From the NCBI GenBank assembly GCA_944363895.1, contig CALVVP010000092.1, positions 1 to 8,330 of the forward strand: a stretch of DNA of 8,330 nucleotides, written 5' to 3'. The position numbers and the translations under genes were made by a program. The notes beneath the pieces were generated by a model. That model searched no databases and was not told the DNA's origin. It saw nothing but the letters and a program-made list of their open reading frames with translations. The stretch comes from an uncultured Bacilli bacterium. GTDB taxonomy: Bacteria; Bacillota_I; Bacilli_A; RF39; UBA660. Below are positions 1-6,785 of the stretch, one piece after another (position 1 is the stretch's first letter; every line of letters begins with the position of its first letter).

Positions 1-27
1 TTTTTCTTATGTTAATTATAAAAGATA

Positions 28-56
28 GTTAAATTTATTAAGACTTATGATATAAT
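28..56 (+). promoter_or_regulatory. Promoter of the rlmN operon (extended -10)
   Basis: A perfect TATAAT lies at 51-56, preceded by TG at 48-49 with one base between, which gives the extended -10 form TGnTATAAT used by the housekeeping sigma factor. The -35 region is poor: GTTAAA at 28-33 matches TTGACA at 3 of 6 positions with a 17-nt spacer, so the extended -10 probably carries recognition. Transcription should start near 62-65. A T-run at 1-5 could be the tail of an upstream terminator, which would fit an operon beginning here, but too little upstream sequence is present to tell. Confidence 0.7.
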
Positions 57-62
57 GGTAAT

Positions 63-67
63 AGGTG
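63..67 (+). promoter_or_regulatory. Ribosome binding site that fixes the rlmN start
   Basis: AGGTG stands 5 nt before the ATG at 73. The in-frame ATG at 55 overlaps the TATAAT box and has no such site, so translation should begin at 73. The site falls at the predicted 5' end of the mRNA, so the leader would be only about 10 nt long. Confidence 0.6.
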
Positions 68-72
68 TCAGT

Positions 73-1095
73 ATGAATATATATAACTATACAATTAAAC
101 AATTAGAAGAATATTTTTTAAATAAAAATGAAAAAAAGTTCAAAGCAACCCAAGTTTTTGAATGGTTATATCAAAAAAGAGTTACATCTTTCAATGAAAT
201 GACTAATATCAAAAAAGAAGTTATTGAACTTTTAAAACAAGATTTTAAATTTGAAGATATAAAACTTTTAGCAAAACAAGAAGATGTTGATGTTTGTAAA
301 TTTTTATTCGAATTAAAAGATGGCAACAAAATTGAAGCCGTTTTGATGAAACATGATTATGGTAATAGCTTATGTGTTTCTAGTCAAGTTGGATGTAATA
401 TGGGGTGTAAATTTTGTGAAAGTGGTAGATTAAAAAAAGTTCGTAATTTAGAAACAGGTGAAATGGTTTTACAGTTATTAAAAGTTGAACAAGTATTAAA
501 GATTCGAATTTCTCATTTGGTTTTAATGGGGATTGGTGAACCTTTCGATAATTATGAAAATGTTATCAACTTTATCGATATTATTAATACCCCTAAAGGT
601 ATTGCTTTAGGAAGTCGTCATATTACCGTTTCTACTTGTGGTATAATACCTAAAATAAAAGATTTTATTAAAGATGGTAAACAAGTCAATTTAGCAATCA
701 GTCTTCATGCGGCAAATGATGAATTAAGAGATAAACTAATGCCAATTAATAAAGTATATAAATTAGATGATTTAATTAAAGCAATTAAAGAATATATTAA
801 ACAAACTAATAGAAGAGTAACATTTGAATATATTTTACTAAAAGGTATTAATGATAAAAAAGAAAATGCTTTAGAATTAGCTAAACTTTTAAAAGGAATG
901 AATTGTTATGTCAATTTAATTCCTTATAATGAAACTAGTCATATTGAATTTAAAAAAAGTGATCAAAAAACAATTTTAAATTTTTATGATACTTTGAAAA
1001 AAAACAATATTGATGTTACAATTAGAAGAGAATTTGGTAAAAAAGTAAGTGCTGCTTGTGGCCAATTAAGAGCTAACTACAAGGAGGAATTATAA
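73..1095 (+). CDS. rlmN: Dual-specificity RNA methyltransferase RlmN
   Basis: A cytoplasmic radical-SAM enzyme of 340 aa that makes 2-methyladenosine at A2503 of 23S rRNA and, in the family, at A37 of some tRNAs. The 4Fe-4S cluster motif CxxxCxxC is present as C108, C112 and C115. The two cysteines of the methyl-transfer mechanism are also there: C101 in CVSSQVGC and C329 in the C-terminal AACGQLR. The GIGEP motif (153-157) and the AISLHA stretch are further SAM-fold landmarks, and the length is normal. The start at 73 is chosen over the in-frame ATG at 55, which lies inside the -10 box. The segment after the cluster reads FCESGRLKK, where most RlmN have FCATG or FCSTG, so this is a divergent branch. 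Cfr (C8 methylation, antibiotic resistance) is a related alternative, but the position ahead of prpC-prkC-rsgA is that of housekeeping RlmN. First gene of the operon; its TAA overlaps the next ATG by 1 nt. Confidence 0.95.
   Translation: MNIYNYTIKQLEEYFLNKNEKKFKATQVFEWLYQKRVTSFNEMTNIKKEVIELLKQDFKFEDIKLLAKQEDVDVCKFLFELKDGNKIEAVLMKHDYGNSLCVSSQVGCNMGCKFCESGRLKKVRNLETGEMVLQLLKVEQVLKIRISHLVLMGIGEPFDNYENVINFIDIINTPKGIALGSRHITVSTCGIIPKIKDFIKDGKQVNLAISLHAANDELRDKLMPINKVYKLDDLIKAIKEYIKQTNRRVTFEYILLKGINDKKENALELAKLLKGMNCYVNLIPYNETSHIEFKKSDQKTILNFYDTLKKNNIDVTIRREFGKKVSAACGQLRANYKEEL
1081..1087 (+). promoter_or_regulatory. Strong Shine-Dalgarno for prpC inside the rlmN 3' end
   Basis: AAGGAGG, a near-perfect anti-SD complement, lies 7 nt before the ATG at 1095 and within the last codons of rlmN. 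It fixes the phosphatase start and allows initiation independent of, or coupled to, rlmN translation. Confidence 0.8.
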
Positions 1096-1835
1096 TGGAA
1101 TATGCATATATAACAGATCCCGGTAAGGTAAGAGATCACAACGAAGATAGTGTTATAATTGTTAAAAATGAAATCGGTGAAGTTTTACTAGCTGTTGCTG
1201 ATGGTATGGGAGGACATTGTGGCGGTGAGATTGCCTCTAGTATTGCTATTTCCCATATTGGTGACCGATTTAGGAAAACTAGTTCGGTTGGAACTAAAGA
1301 AGATGCTATCAGCTTTATTAAAGAAATTGTTAGTGAAGCTAATGTTTTGTTATATAAATATACTAGTGAACATAAAGAAAGTTCAGGTATGGGAACAACC
1401 ATAGTATTAGCTTTAGTAACGAATGAATTTTTATTATTTGGTAATATTGGTGATTCTTCGGGATATGTTTTAAGAAAAAATAAATTACATAAAATCACTA
1501 CCGATCATACTTTAGTAAGTCTACTAGTCAAATCTGGCGAATTAACCCAAGAAGAAGCTAAAGAGCATCCAAGAAAAAATGTCCTAATGCGGGCTTTAGG
1601 AGCCACTAACACAGTCGAGATGGATGTATTTGATGTTGAAAGAGATGTCGATGGTATCTTATTATGTAGTGATGGTTTAACTAATATGTTAGACGATGAA
1701 CAAATTGCTAAAGTTTTATTAGACGAAGATATTAGTTTAGATGAAAGATTAAAAAAACTAATTGTTAAATGTAATAATCGTGGGGGAACTGATAATATCT
1801 CTATTGCTTATTTAAAGGATGGTGTAAAAAGATGA
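1095..1835 (+). CDS. prpC: PP2C-type Ser/Thr protein phosphatase (PrpC/Stp)
   Basis: A soluble metal-dependent (Mn2+/Mg2+) phosphatase of 246 aa, close to the 254 aa of Bacillus subtilis PrpC. It removes phosphate from Ser/Thr residues of proteins phosphorylated by the kinase encoded next, and from the kinase itself in studied homologues. PPM/PP2C motifs appear in order: RDHNEDS (13-19), ADGMGG with metal ligand D36, GMGTT (98-102), GNIGDS (117-121), SDG with D193, and GGTDN with D233. The usual GDSR is GDSS here (S122); that Arg is not a metal ligand, so activity is still expected. There is no signal peptide or membrane segment. It follows rlmN by a TAATG overlap and overlaps prkC by 4 nt (ATGA), so phosphatase and kinase should be made together. 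The low-complexity open frames on the other strand and in the other + frame here are shadows of this gene. Confidence 0.95.
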   Translation: MEYAYITDPGKVRDHNEDSVIIVKNEIGEVLLAVADGMGGHCGGEIASSIAISHIGDRFRKTSSVGTKEDAISFIKEIVSEANVLLYKYTSEHKESSGMGTTIVLALVTNEFLLFGNIGDSSGYVLRKNKLHKITTDHTLVSLLVKSGELTQEEAKEHPRKNVLMRALGATNTVEMDVFDVERDVDGILLCSDGLTNMLDDEQIAKVLLDEDISLDERLKKLIVKCNNRGGTDNISIAYLKDGVKR

Positions 1836-3550
1836 TTACAAAAGGGGATAAAATAAATGATAGATATCAGATTATCAAAACAATTGGCGAAGGTGGCATG
1901 GCTAATGTTTATTTAGCGCAAGATACGATTTTAAACCGACAAGTAGCAGTAAAAATATTAAGAGGTGATTTAGCTGATGATGAAAAATTCGTTAGACGTT
2001 TTCAAAGAGAAGCACTATCAGCTAGTAAATTAAATCATCCTAATATTGTCGAAGTATATGATGTCGGTGAAGATAACGGTCAATATTATATTGTGATGGA
2101 ATATGTTAATGGTAAAACATTAAAAAGTTTAGTAAAAAAACGTGGAGCTTTAACATTACCAGAAGTAATCGATATTATGACTCAATTATTAAGTGCTGTT
2201 ATGTGTGCTCATGATAGTTATATTATTCATCGGGATATTAAACCACAAAATGTGATGATTTTAGAAGATGGTAAAGTTAAAATCATGGATTTTGGGATTG
2301 CCATGGCTTTAAATAGCAACGAATTAACGCAAACTAATTCTGTGATGGGATCAGTTCATTATCTACCACCAGAACAAGCTAATGGTAGTGGCTCAACGAT
2401 TAAATCAGATATCTATTCTTTAGGTATTTTGATGTATGAGTTATTGACCGGTAAAGTTCCATTTAAAGGTGATAATGCGGTAGAAATTGCGATTAAACAG
2501 ATGAAAGAACCAATTCCATCAATTTGTAAACAAAATCCGGATATACCTCAGTCGATCGAAAATATCGTTTTAAAAGCTTGTGCCAAAAATCCGAAAAACC
2601 GTTATGATTCAGTTAAGGAAATGTATGAAGATGTATTAAAAGCTTTAAACGAAGATGAAATAAATCAAAAGAAACTAGTTTATAAATATCCAGAGCATGA
2701 TTTAGAAGAAACTAAAGTAATGCCTAATTTAAGTCGTTTAGAGAAAAATCCAAAGGAGGAAGAAGAAGTGCCTAAAGTTAAAAAGAAAAAAAATATTAAA
2801 GATAAAATATTGTGGATAACTGGTGGCATATGCGCAGTTTTAATCGCTTTAATTTGTTTGTTCTTGATAATTTATCCAAAGTTAGTTGCTGTTGCTGATG
2901 TAACTATTCCTGATGTTAGTAATTTAACTGTCGTCGAAGCGGAAGCTGCATTGCGAAATGCCGGCTTATTAGTAGCTAGTGATGTTGAAGAAAGAGAAAA
3001 TGATGAAATCGAACCGGGTAAAGTTGTTGGGACTAGTCCTCAGGTTGGAAGAACGGTTAAAGAAGGAACAGAAGTAACGATTATTGTGGCTAAAGAAAGT
3101 GGTAAAGTAACAATTGAAAATTATGTTGGAACAACTTATCGAACTGTCGAAGCTAACTTGAAAAATGCCGGTTTAAATGTTATTGTTGAACCACGAAATA
3201 TTTCGGAAAAAGAACAAGAAAATTATCAATATGACGAATATGATATTATTGAACAAAGCGCTAGTGAAGGCACTTCTTTAGAACCTGGCGATACGATTAT
3301 TTTATACTATGCTGTATTTACCGTGGAATATCCTGACTTTTTTGCCGAAAATTATACCCTTGAAGCAGTTCGGGAATTTTGTGAAAAGAATAATGTCAAT
3401 TTAGAAATCACTTACCAAACTAGTGATGAATATCCAGAAGGAACGGTTATTAGTCAAGATCGAACTGGAGAAGTTATTGAAGGTTCAACTTTAACAATTA
3501 CCGTGACCCAAAAAACAGTAGTAGAAACTCCTGAAGAAACGGTTGAATAA
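1832..3550 (+). CDS. prkC: PASTA-domain Ser/Thr protein kinase (PrkC/Stk)
   Basis: A membrane Ser/Thr kinase of 572 aa that senses cell-wall material and phosphorylates cytoplasmic targets. The kinase domain (about 12-270) is complete: Gly loop GEGGMANVY (19-27), VAVK with ATP-binding K41, catalytic loop HRDIKPQN (133-140) with D135, DFG (153-155), and an activation loop rich in Thr/Ser (T166, T168, S170) before PPEQ. A basic juxtamembrane stretch (315-325) precedes one membrane helix at about 326-349, giving an inside-to-outside topology. Outside are three PASTA repeats, at about 357-421, 424-494 and 496-560. The second carries a longer acidic, Tyr-containing insert near 460-472. PASTA repeats in the family bind muropeptides, lipid II or beta-lactams. 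Bacillus PrkC has 648 aa with an extra Ig-like C-terminal part, which is missing here. The SD is modest (AAGGA about 12 nt upstream), so initiation probably depends on coupling through the ATGA overlap with prpC. Confidence 0.95.
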   Translation: MITKGDKINDRYQIIKTIGEGGMANVYLAQDTILNRQVAVKILRGDLADDEKFVRRFQREALSASKLNHPNIVEVYDVGEDNGQYYIVMEYVNGKTLKSLVKKRGALTLPEVIDIMTQLLSAVMCAHDSYIIHRDIKPQNVMILEDGKVKIMDFGIAMALNSNELTQTNSVMGSVHYLPPEQANGSGSTIKSDIYSLGILMYELLTGKVPFKGDNAVEIAIKQMKEPIPSICKQNPDIPQSIENIVLKACAKNPKNRYDSVKEMYEDVLKALNEDEINQKKLVYKYPEHDLEETKVMPNLSRLEKNPKEEEEVPKVKKKKNIKDKILWITGGICAVLIALICLFLIIYPKLVAVADVTIPDVSNLTVVEAEAALRNAGLLVASDVEERENDEIEPGKVVGTSPQVGRTVKEGTEVTIIVAKESGKVTIENYVGTTYRTVEANLKNAGLNVIVEPRNISEKEQENYQYDEYDIIEQSASEGTSLEPGDTIILYYAVFTVEYPDFFAENYTLEAVREFCEKNNVNLEITYQTSDEYPEGTVISQDRTGEVIEGSTLTITVTQKTVVETPEETVE

Positions 3551-4374
3551 TGCAAGGAAAAATAACAAAAATTATCAGTAATAATTTTACTGTTTTAGCT
3601 GACAAGGAGTACATTTGTGGCGCAAGAGGCAAATTTAGAAATTTAAAAATAACGCCTTTAGTTGGTGATGAAGTATCATTTGATGAAAAGAAAAAAATTA
3701 TATTACAAATTGCCAGCCGAAAAAATAGTTTAATCAGGCCACCGATAGCTAATGTTGACCAAGCTTTAATCGTTGCTAGTGTTAAAGAACCTAACTTAGA
3801 TTTATATCTATTAGATAAATTATTGTGTTTGATTGAATTTAATCATATAAAACCAATTATTTGTTTTACCAAATTAGATTTATTAGATGATTTAAAAGAA
3901 ATAGCAAAAATTATCGATTATTATCGTAAAATTGGTTATGAAGTTTATCAAAACAAAGATGAAAATCTCAAAAAAATCTTTAAAGATAAAATTACTGTCT
4001 TTGCTGGTCAATCAGGAGCTGGGAAATCGACTTTATTAAATATTTTAGATTATTCTTTAAACTTACAAACAAATGATATATCGATTGCTTTAGGGCGAGG
4101 TAAACATACCACTAGACATGTCAGTCTATTACCTATTCTAGGTGGTTGGTGTGCTGACACTCCTGGCTTTTCCAGTTTAAGTTTAAAAGAAATGACACCT
4201 AGCGATATTAGAGATAATTTTATCGAATTTAATTTATATCGTGATTGCTGTGCTTATAAAGATTGTATGCACGATAAAGAAGAAGATTGTGAAATAAAAA
4301 GAAGAGTAGCTAGCGATATTTTAAAAAGTCGTTATGAAAATTATATTAAGTTTTTAAGGAAGGAAAAAATATGA
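3550..4374 (+). CDS. rsgA: Ribosome small-subunit biogenesis GTPase RsgA
   Basis: A circularly permuted GTPase of 274 aa (YloQ/YjeQ family; Bacillus homologue 298 aa) that checks late 30S assembly and is released on GTP hydrolysis. The order of parts is diagnostic: an N-terminal OB fold (about 1-60), then G4 as TKLD (107-110), then the P-loop GQSGAGKST (153-161), G2 in GRGKHTTR (182-189) and G3 DTPG (203-206). A C-terminal zinc site follows with the spacing C234-x4-C239-x-H241-x5-C247. In Bacillus and Staphylococcus RsgA homologues are phosphorylated by PrkC-type kinases, so the neighbourhood is functional as well as conserved. The ATG overlaps the prkC stop by 1 nt (TAATG), and I see no convincing SD before it, so termination-reinitiation from prkC is likely. 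Confidence 0.95.
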   Translation: MQGKITKIISNNFTVLADKEYICGARGKFRNLKITPLVGDEVSFDEKKKIILQIASRKNSLIRPPIANVDQALIVASVKEPNLDLYLLDKLLCLIEFNHIKPIICFTKLDLLDDLKEIAKIIDYYRKIGYEVYQNKDENLKKIFKDKITVFAGQSGAGKSTLLNILDYSLNLQTNDISIALGRGKHTTRHVSLLPILGGWCADTPGFSSLSLKEMTPSDIRDNFIEFNLYRDCCAYKDCMHDKEEDCEIKRRVASDILKSRYENYIKFLRKEKI

Positions 4375-4997
4375 AAATATCTGCTTCATTTTTATCGATT
4401 AAAGATAATTTAAAAGAAAATATTGATTTATTAACTAAATGCGATATCGATTATCTTCATTTAGATATTATGGACGGAGTATTCGTTAAAAATAAAACTT
4501 GGAATATTTTAGAAATTAAAAACTTAATTAATCATAACAAACCTTTAGATGTTCATTTAATGGTCAGTGATGTTTATAAATATATCGACGAATTTAAAGA
4601 GTTAAATCCTGATTTTATAACCTTTCATTATGAAGTTGATTTAGATATTATGGACATTATTAACTATATAAAAAAATTTAATATTAAAGTTGGTCTATCG
4701 ATTAAACCCAATACTAAAGTTGAAGAAATAATTCCTTATTTACCATTTGTCGATTTAGTGTTAGTTATGAGTGTCGAACCAGGATTGGGTGGCCAACAAT
4801 TTATCACAAATAGTGTCGATAAAATAAAAAAATTAAAAGAATTAAAAGGTAATTATTTAATTGAAGTTGATGGTGGTATCAATGTTCAAACAATTGATTT
4901 AATTAAAGATGTTGATATCGCTGTTATTGGCAGTTATATTACTAGTGGTGATTATAAAGAAAAAATAAAAATGATAAAGGAGAAAATTTATGGATGA
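4371..4997 (+). CDS. rpe: Ribulose-phosphate 3-epimerase
   Basis: A cytoplasmic TIM-barrel enzyme of 208 aa that interconverts D-ribulose 5-phosphate and D-xylulose 5-phosphate in the pentose phosphate pathway. Metal ligands and catalytic acids are in place: H30 and D32 in LHLDIMDG, H62 in DVHLMV, and D167 in VDGGI. D32 and D167 act as the acid-base pair. MSVEPGLGGQ (133-142) is the family's M-x-V-x-P-G-x-G-G-Q loop, and GS (187-188) belongs to the phosphate-binding end. It is slightly short (usual 215-220 aa), and the N-terminal strand reads SASFLS where most members have APSILS. Bases AAGGA at 4360-4364 give a good SD 6 nt before the ATG. It overlaps rsgA by 4 nt and frr by 8 nt. Other epimerases of this fold (allulose-6-phosphate) are possible in principle, but synteny favours Rpe. 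Confidence 0.92.
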   Translation: MKISASFLSIKDNLKENIDLLTKCDIDYLHLDIMDGVFVKNKTWNILEIKNLINHNKPLDVHLMVSDVYKYIDEFKELNPDFITFHYEVDLDIMDIINYIKKFNIKVGLSIKPNTKVEEIIPYLPFVDLVLVMSVEPGLGGQQFITNSVDKIKKLKELKGNYLIEVDGGINVQTIDLIKDVDIAVIGSYITSGDYKEKIKMIKEKIYG

Positions 4998-5532
4998 TAT
5001 TTTATTAGAAACTGAAAGTAGAATGGAAAGTGCTATTGAATCATTAGATAAAAAATTTACTAATATTAGAGCGGGAAGAGCTAATCCTAGTATTTTAGAC
5101 GGTGTTTTAGTTAATTATTATGGTGCTTCAACCCCTTTAAAACAATTAGCGAATATTTCAATTCCCGAAGCTAGACAATTATGTATTAAACCTTTTGACA
5201 AAAGTGCTTTAGGTGCCATTGAAAAAGGAATATATGAAGCTAACATCGGCTTAACGCCTAACAATAATGGGGAAATTATTATTTTAAATATTCCTGCTTT
5301 AACGGAAGATACCAGAAAAGAATATGTTAAGCAAGCAAAACAAGCTGCTGAAGAAATCAAAATTGCTTTAAGAAATATAAGGCAAGATGCTAATAACGAT
5401 ATTAAAAAATTAGAAATTCCTGAAGATGATATTAAATATTGTATGGATGAAATTCAAGAATTAATTAATAAATATAACAAAATAGTTGATGAAAAATTAG
5501 AAGTTAAAGAAAAAGACTTATTAAGTGTATAG
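4990..5532 (+). CDS. frr: Ribosome recycling factor
   Basis: A soluble 180-aa protein (usual length about 185) that, with EF-G, splits the post-termination ribosome. Landmarks run from end to end: IRAGRANP (26-33) in the first helix of domain I, a domain II strand region with YYG and TPL, then LTEDTRKEYVKQAK and the RNIRQDANNDIKK helix, and the C-terminal KEKDLL tail. The start is supported by AAGGAG at 4977-4982, 7 nt before the ATG, although this makes an 8-nt overlap with rpe. In most bacteria frr lies directly after pyrH in an rpsB-tsf-pyrH-frr cluster. Here it is in the rlmN-prkC-rsgA-rpe operon instead, so its expression should follow the kinase/phosphatase genes. The 80-aa antisense frame inside it is a shadow. 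Confidence 0.95.
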   Translation: MDDILLETESRMESAIESLDKKFTNIRAGRANPSILDGVLVNYYGASTPLKQLANISIPEARQLCIKPFDKSALGAIEKGIYEANIGLTPNNNGEIIILNIPALTEDTRKEYVKQAKQAAEEIKIALRNIRQDANNDIKKLEIPEDDIKYCMDEIQELINKYNKIVDEKLEVKEKDLLSV

Positions 5533-5536
5533 GGGG
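5531..5536 (+). promoter_or_regulatory. Ribosome binding site that fixes the AI-2E gene start
   Basis: AGGGGG overlaps the frr stop codon (TAG at 5530-5532) and stands 6 nt before the ATG at 5543. A GTG at 5525 in the same frame would place this site inside the coding sequence, so ATG 5543 is preferred and the gene does not overlap frr. Confidence 0.75.
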
Positions 5537-5542
5537 AATATT

Positions 5543-6700
5543 ATGTTTCGCAAAAAACAAGATAAAGAAATAAATTATACTAAAGTAAATGATTTAGTTA
5601 CTTTATCACATAATGTTTTAAGAGTCTTATTTATTTTATTAATTATTATTGGTGCTTATTTTGTCATTAGATTGATTAAAGAAGTTCAGATTTTACCGTT
5701 TGTTTTAACGGTTTTAGGTCTTTTGTCACCTTTATTTATTGGTATTGTCATCGCTTGGTTATTCGATCCTTTTGTTACTTATTTGAATAAAAAAGGTCTA
5801 AGAAGAGGCTTAGGAGCAGCTATTAGTTATGCTATATTTTTAGGAATTATTGTTTTAATGTTAACCGCTTTAATTCCCCTTTTGTCGGAACAAGTTAATG
5901 ATTTTGTAACGACAACGCTTCCAACTTTATTTACAAGCGCTAGAGAATTCATTGACAATTTCTTTAATAATTTAAGCAATATCGAAAATTTTGATGCTTT
6001 AGCAATGAGAGATGAAATCTTTAGTAAATTAGAACTAATTGCTACTAATTTAACTAGTTCTTTACCGGATTTATTAGTTAATATTATTACTTCGTTATTT
6101 TCGGGAATTGGTGTTTTTGCCGTTGGCTTAATTATTGGTTTTTATTTATTGTTAGATTTTGATAAAAACACTGATACTTTATTTGGCTTAATTCCTAAAA
6201 AATATCGTGATGAAACTAAAAAATGTTTATATGCAGTTAATAAGCCTTTAAAAAGATTTGTCAATGGTGCTTTAATTGATTGTTCAGTTATTTTTGTAGT
6301 AACAGCAATTGGCTTTTCAATTATTGGCCTTAAGGCTCCTTTGTTGTTTGCGGTCTTTTGTGCGATAACTAATGTAATTCCATATGCTGGACCTTATATT
6401 GGTGGTGCTCCTGCTGTTTTAGTCGGTCTTACACAAGCACCGGCTACTGGAATTGCTGTTTTAATCTTTATTATTGTTGTTCAAGCAGTCGAAGGCAATT
6501 TATTACAACCATTTATTATGAGCAAAACTACTAAATTAAATCCAGTTACGATTATTTTAGGTTTGTTAGTATTTGGTTATTTCTTTGGTATTGTCGGTAT
6601 GATTTTATCGACACCAATTATTGGAGCAATTAAAGAATTAATTAATTTCTTTGATGAAAAATATGATTTTTTAAATTTTGAAAAAGATGGTGAAAGCTAA
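5543..6700 (+). CDS. AI-2E family (UPF0118) membrane transporter
   Basis: A polytopic membrane protein of 385 aa. The family includes E. coli TqsA, tied to autoinducer-2 export, and Na+/H+ antiporter-like members in Bacillus-related species; the substrate of this one cannot be read from sequence. A short basic cytoplasmic N-terminus is followed by hydrophobic segments at about 26-46, 50-73, 92-113, 180-205, 247-272, 273-295, 300-318 and 333-365. An amphipathic soluble loop (about 114-175) is typical of the family. The two most conserved blocks are visible: NVIPYAGPYIGGAP (277-290) and the EGNLLQPFIM stretch (317-326) followed by KLNP. Length is normal. It is the last gene of the operon, about 10 nt after frr, and a weak terminator-like hairpin overlaps its stop codon. 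Its link with the translation and signalling genes upstream is one of shared transcription only. Confidence 0.88.
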   Translation: MFRKKQDKEINYTKVNDLVTLSHNVLRVLFILLIIIGAYFVIRLIKEVQILPFVLTVLGLLSPLFIGIVIAWLFDPFVTYLNKKGLRRGLGAAISYAIFLGIIVLMLTALIPLLSEQVNDFVTTTLPTLFTSAREFIDNFFNNLSNIENFDALAMRDEIFSKLELIATNLTSSLPDLLVNIITSLFSGIGVFAVGLIIGFYLLLDFDKNTDTLFGLIPKKYRDETKKCLYAVNKPLKRFVNGALIDCSVIFVVTAIGFSIIGLKAPLLFAVFCAITNVIPYAGPYIGGAPAVLVGLTQAPATGIAVLIFIIVVQAVEGNLLQPFIMSKTTKLNPVTIILGLLVFGYFFGIVGMILSTPIIGAIKELINFFDEKYDFLNFEKDGES

Positions 6701-6720
6701 TCTTTTTTTATTTTGTTTTA
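6681..6720 (+). terminator. Possible weak intrinsic terminator after the operon
   Basis: AAAAAGAT (6681-6688) can pair with ATCTTTTT (6700-6707) around an 11-nt loop that contains most of the stop codon. A T-rich tail follows (6703-6720, with runs of 7, 4 and 4 T). Only one of the eight pairs is G-C, so the stem is weak, but position and tail fit the end of the operon and there is no better candidate nearby. Confidence 0.4.
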
Positions 6721-6768
6721 AATAATAAATTATAATTAAAATGTATAAATTATATCTATTTTGACTAA

Positions 6769-6785
6769 TAACTTATTTTAAGTTA
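6769..6785. repeat. Perfect inverted repeat (hairpin), unknown role
   Basis: TAACTTA (6769-6775) and TAAGTTA (6779-6785) are exact reverse complements around a 3-nt TTT loop. It is not followed by a T-run on the + strand, so it is a poor terminator for the upstream operon. An overlapping longer but imperfect stem pairs 6758-6766 with 6781-6789 (8 Watson-Crick pairs plus one G-U, 14-nt loop), so the two structures are mutually exclusive. It could be an mRNA element, an operator or chance in AT-rich DNA. Confidence 0.35.

Noticed and set aside
55..72. Longer rlmN start at ATG 55
   Set aside because: The ATG overlaps the TATAAT box and precedes the expected transcription start; ATG 73 has an AGGTG site.
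73..1095. rlmN read as the antibiotic-resistance methyltransferase Cfr
   Set aside because: The operon context (prpC-prkC-rsgA downstream) and overall sequence fit the housekeeping enzyme, and nothing mobile is nearby.
1195..1404. 69-aa open frame on the plus strand
   Set aside because: Alternative frame within prpC with no recognisable motif or ribosome binding site.
1136..1498. 120-aa open frame on the minus strand
   Set aside because: It lies entirely inside prpC, has low-complexity hydrophobic/Ser-rich composition and no SD or family motif, and the + frame carries all PP2C motifs.
5118..5360. 80-aa open frame on the minus strand
   Set aside because: Antisense shadow of frr; the sense frame is a clear ribosome recycling factor.
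5525..5542. GTG start of the AI-2E gene overlapping frr
   Set aside because: The AGGGGG site at 5531-5536 lies downstream of the GTG and is well placed for ATG 5543.
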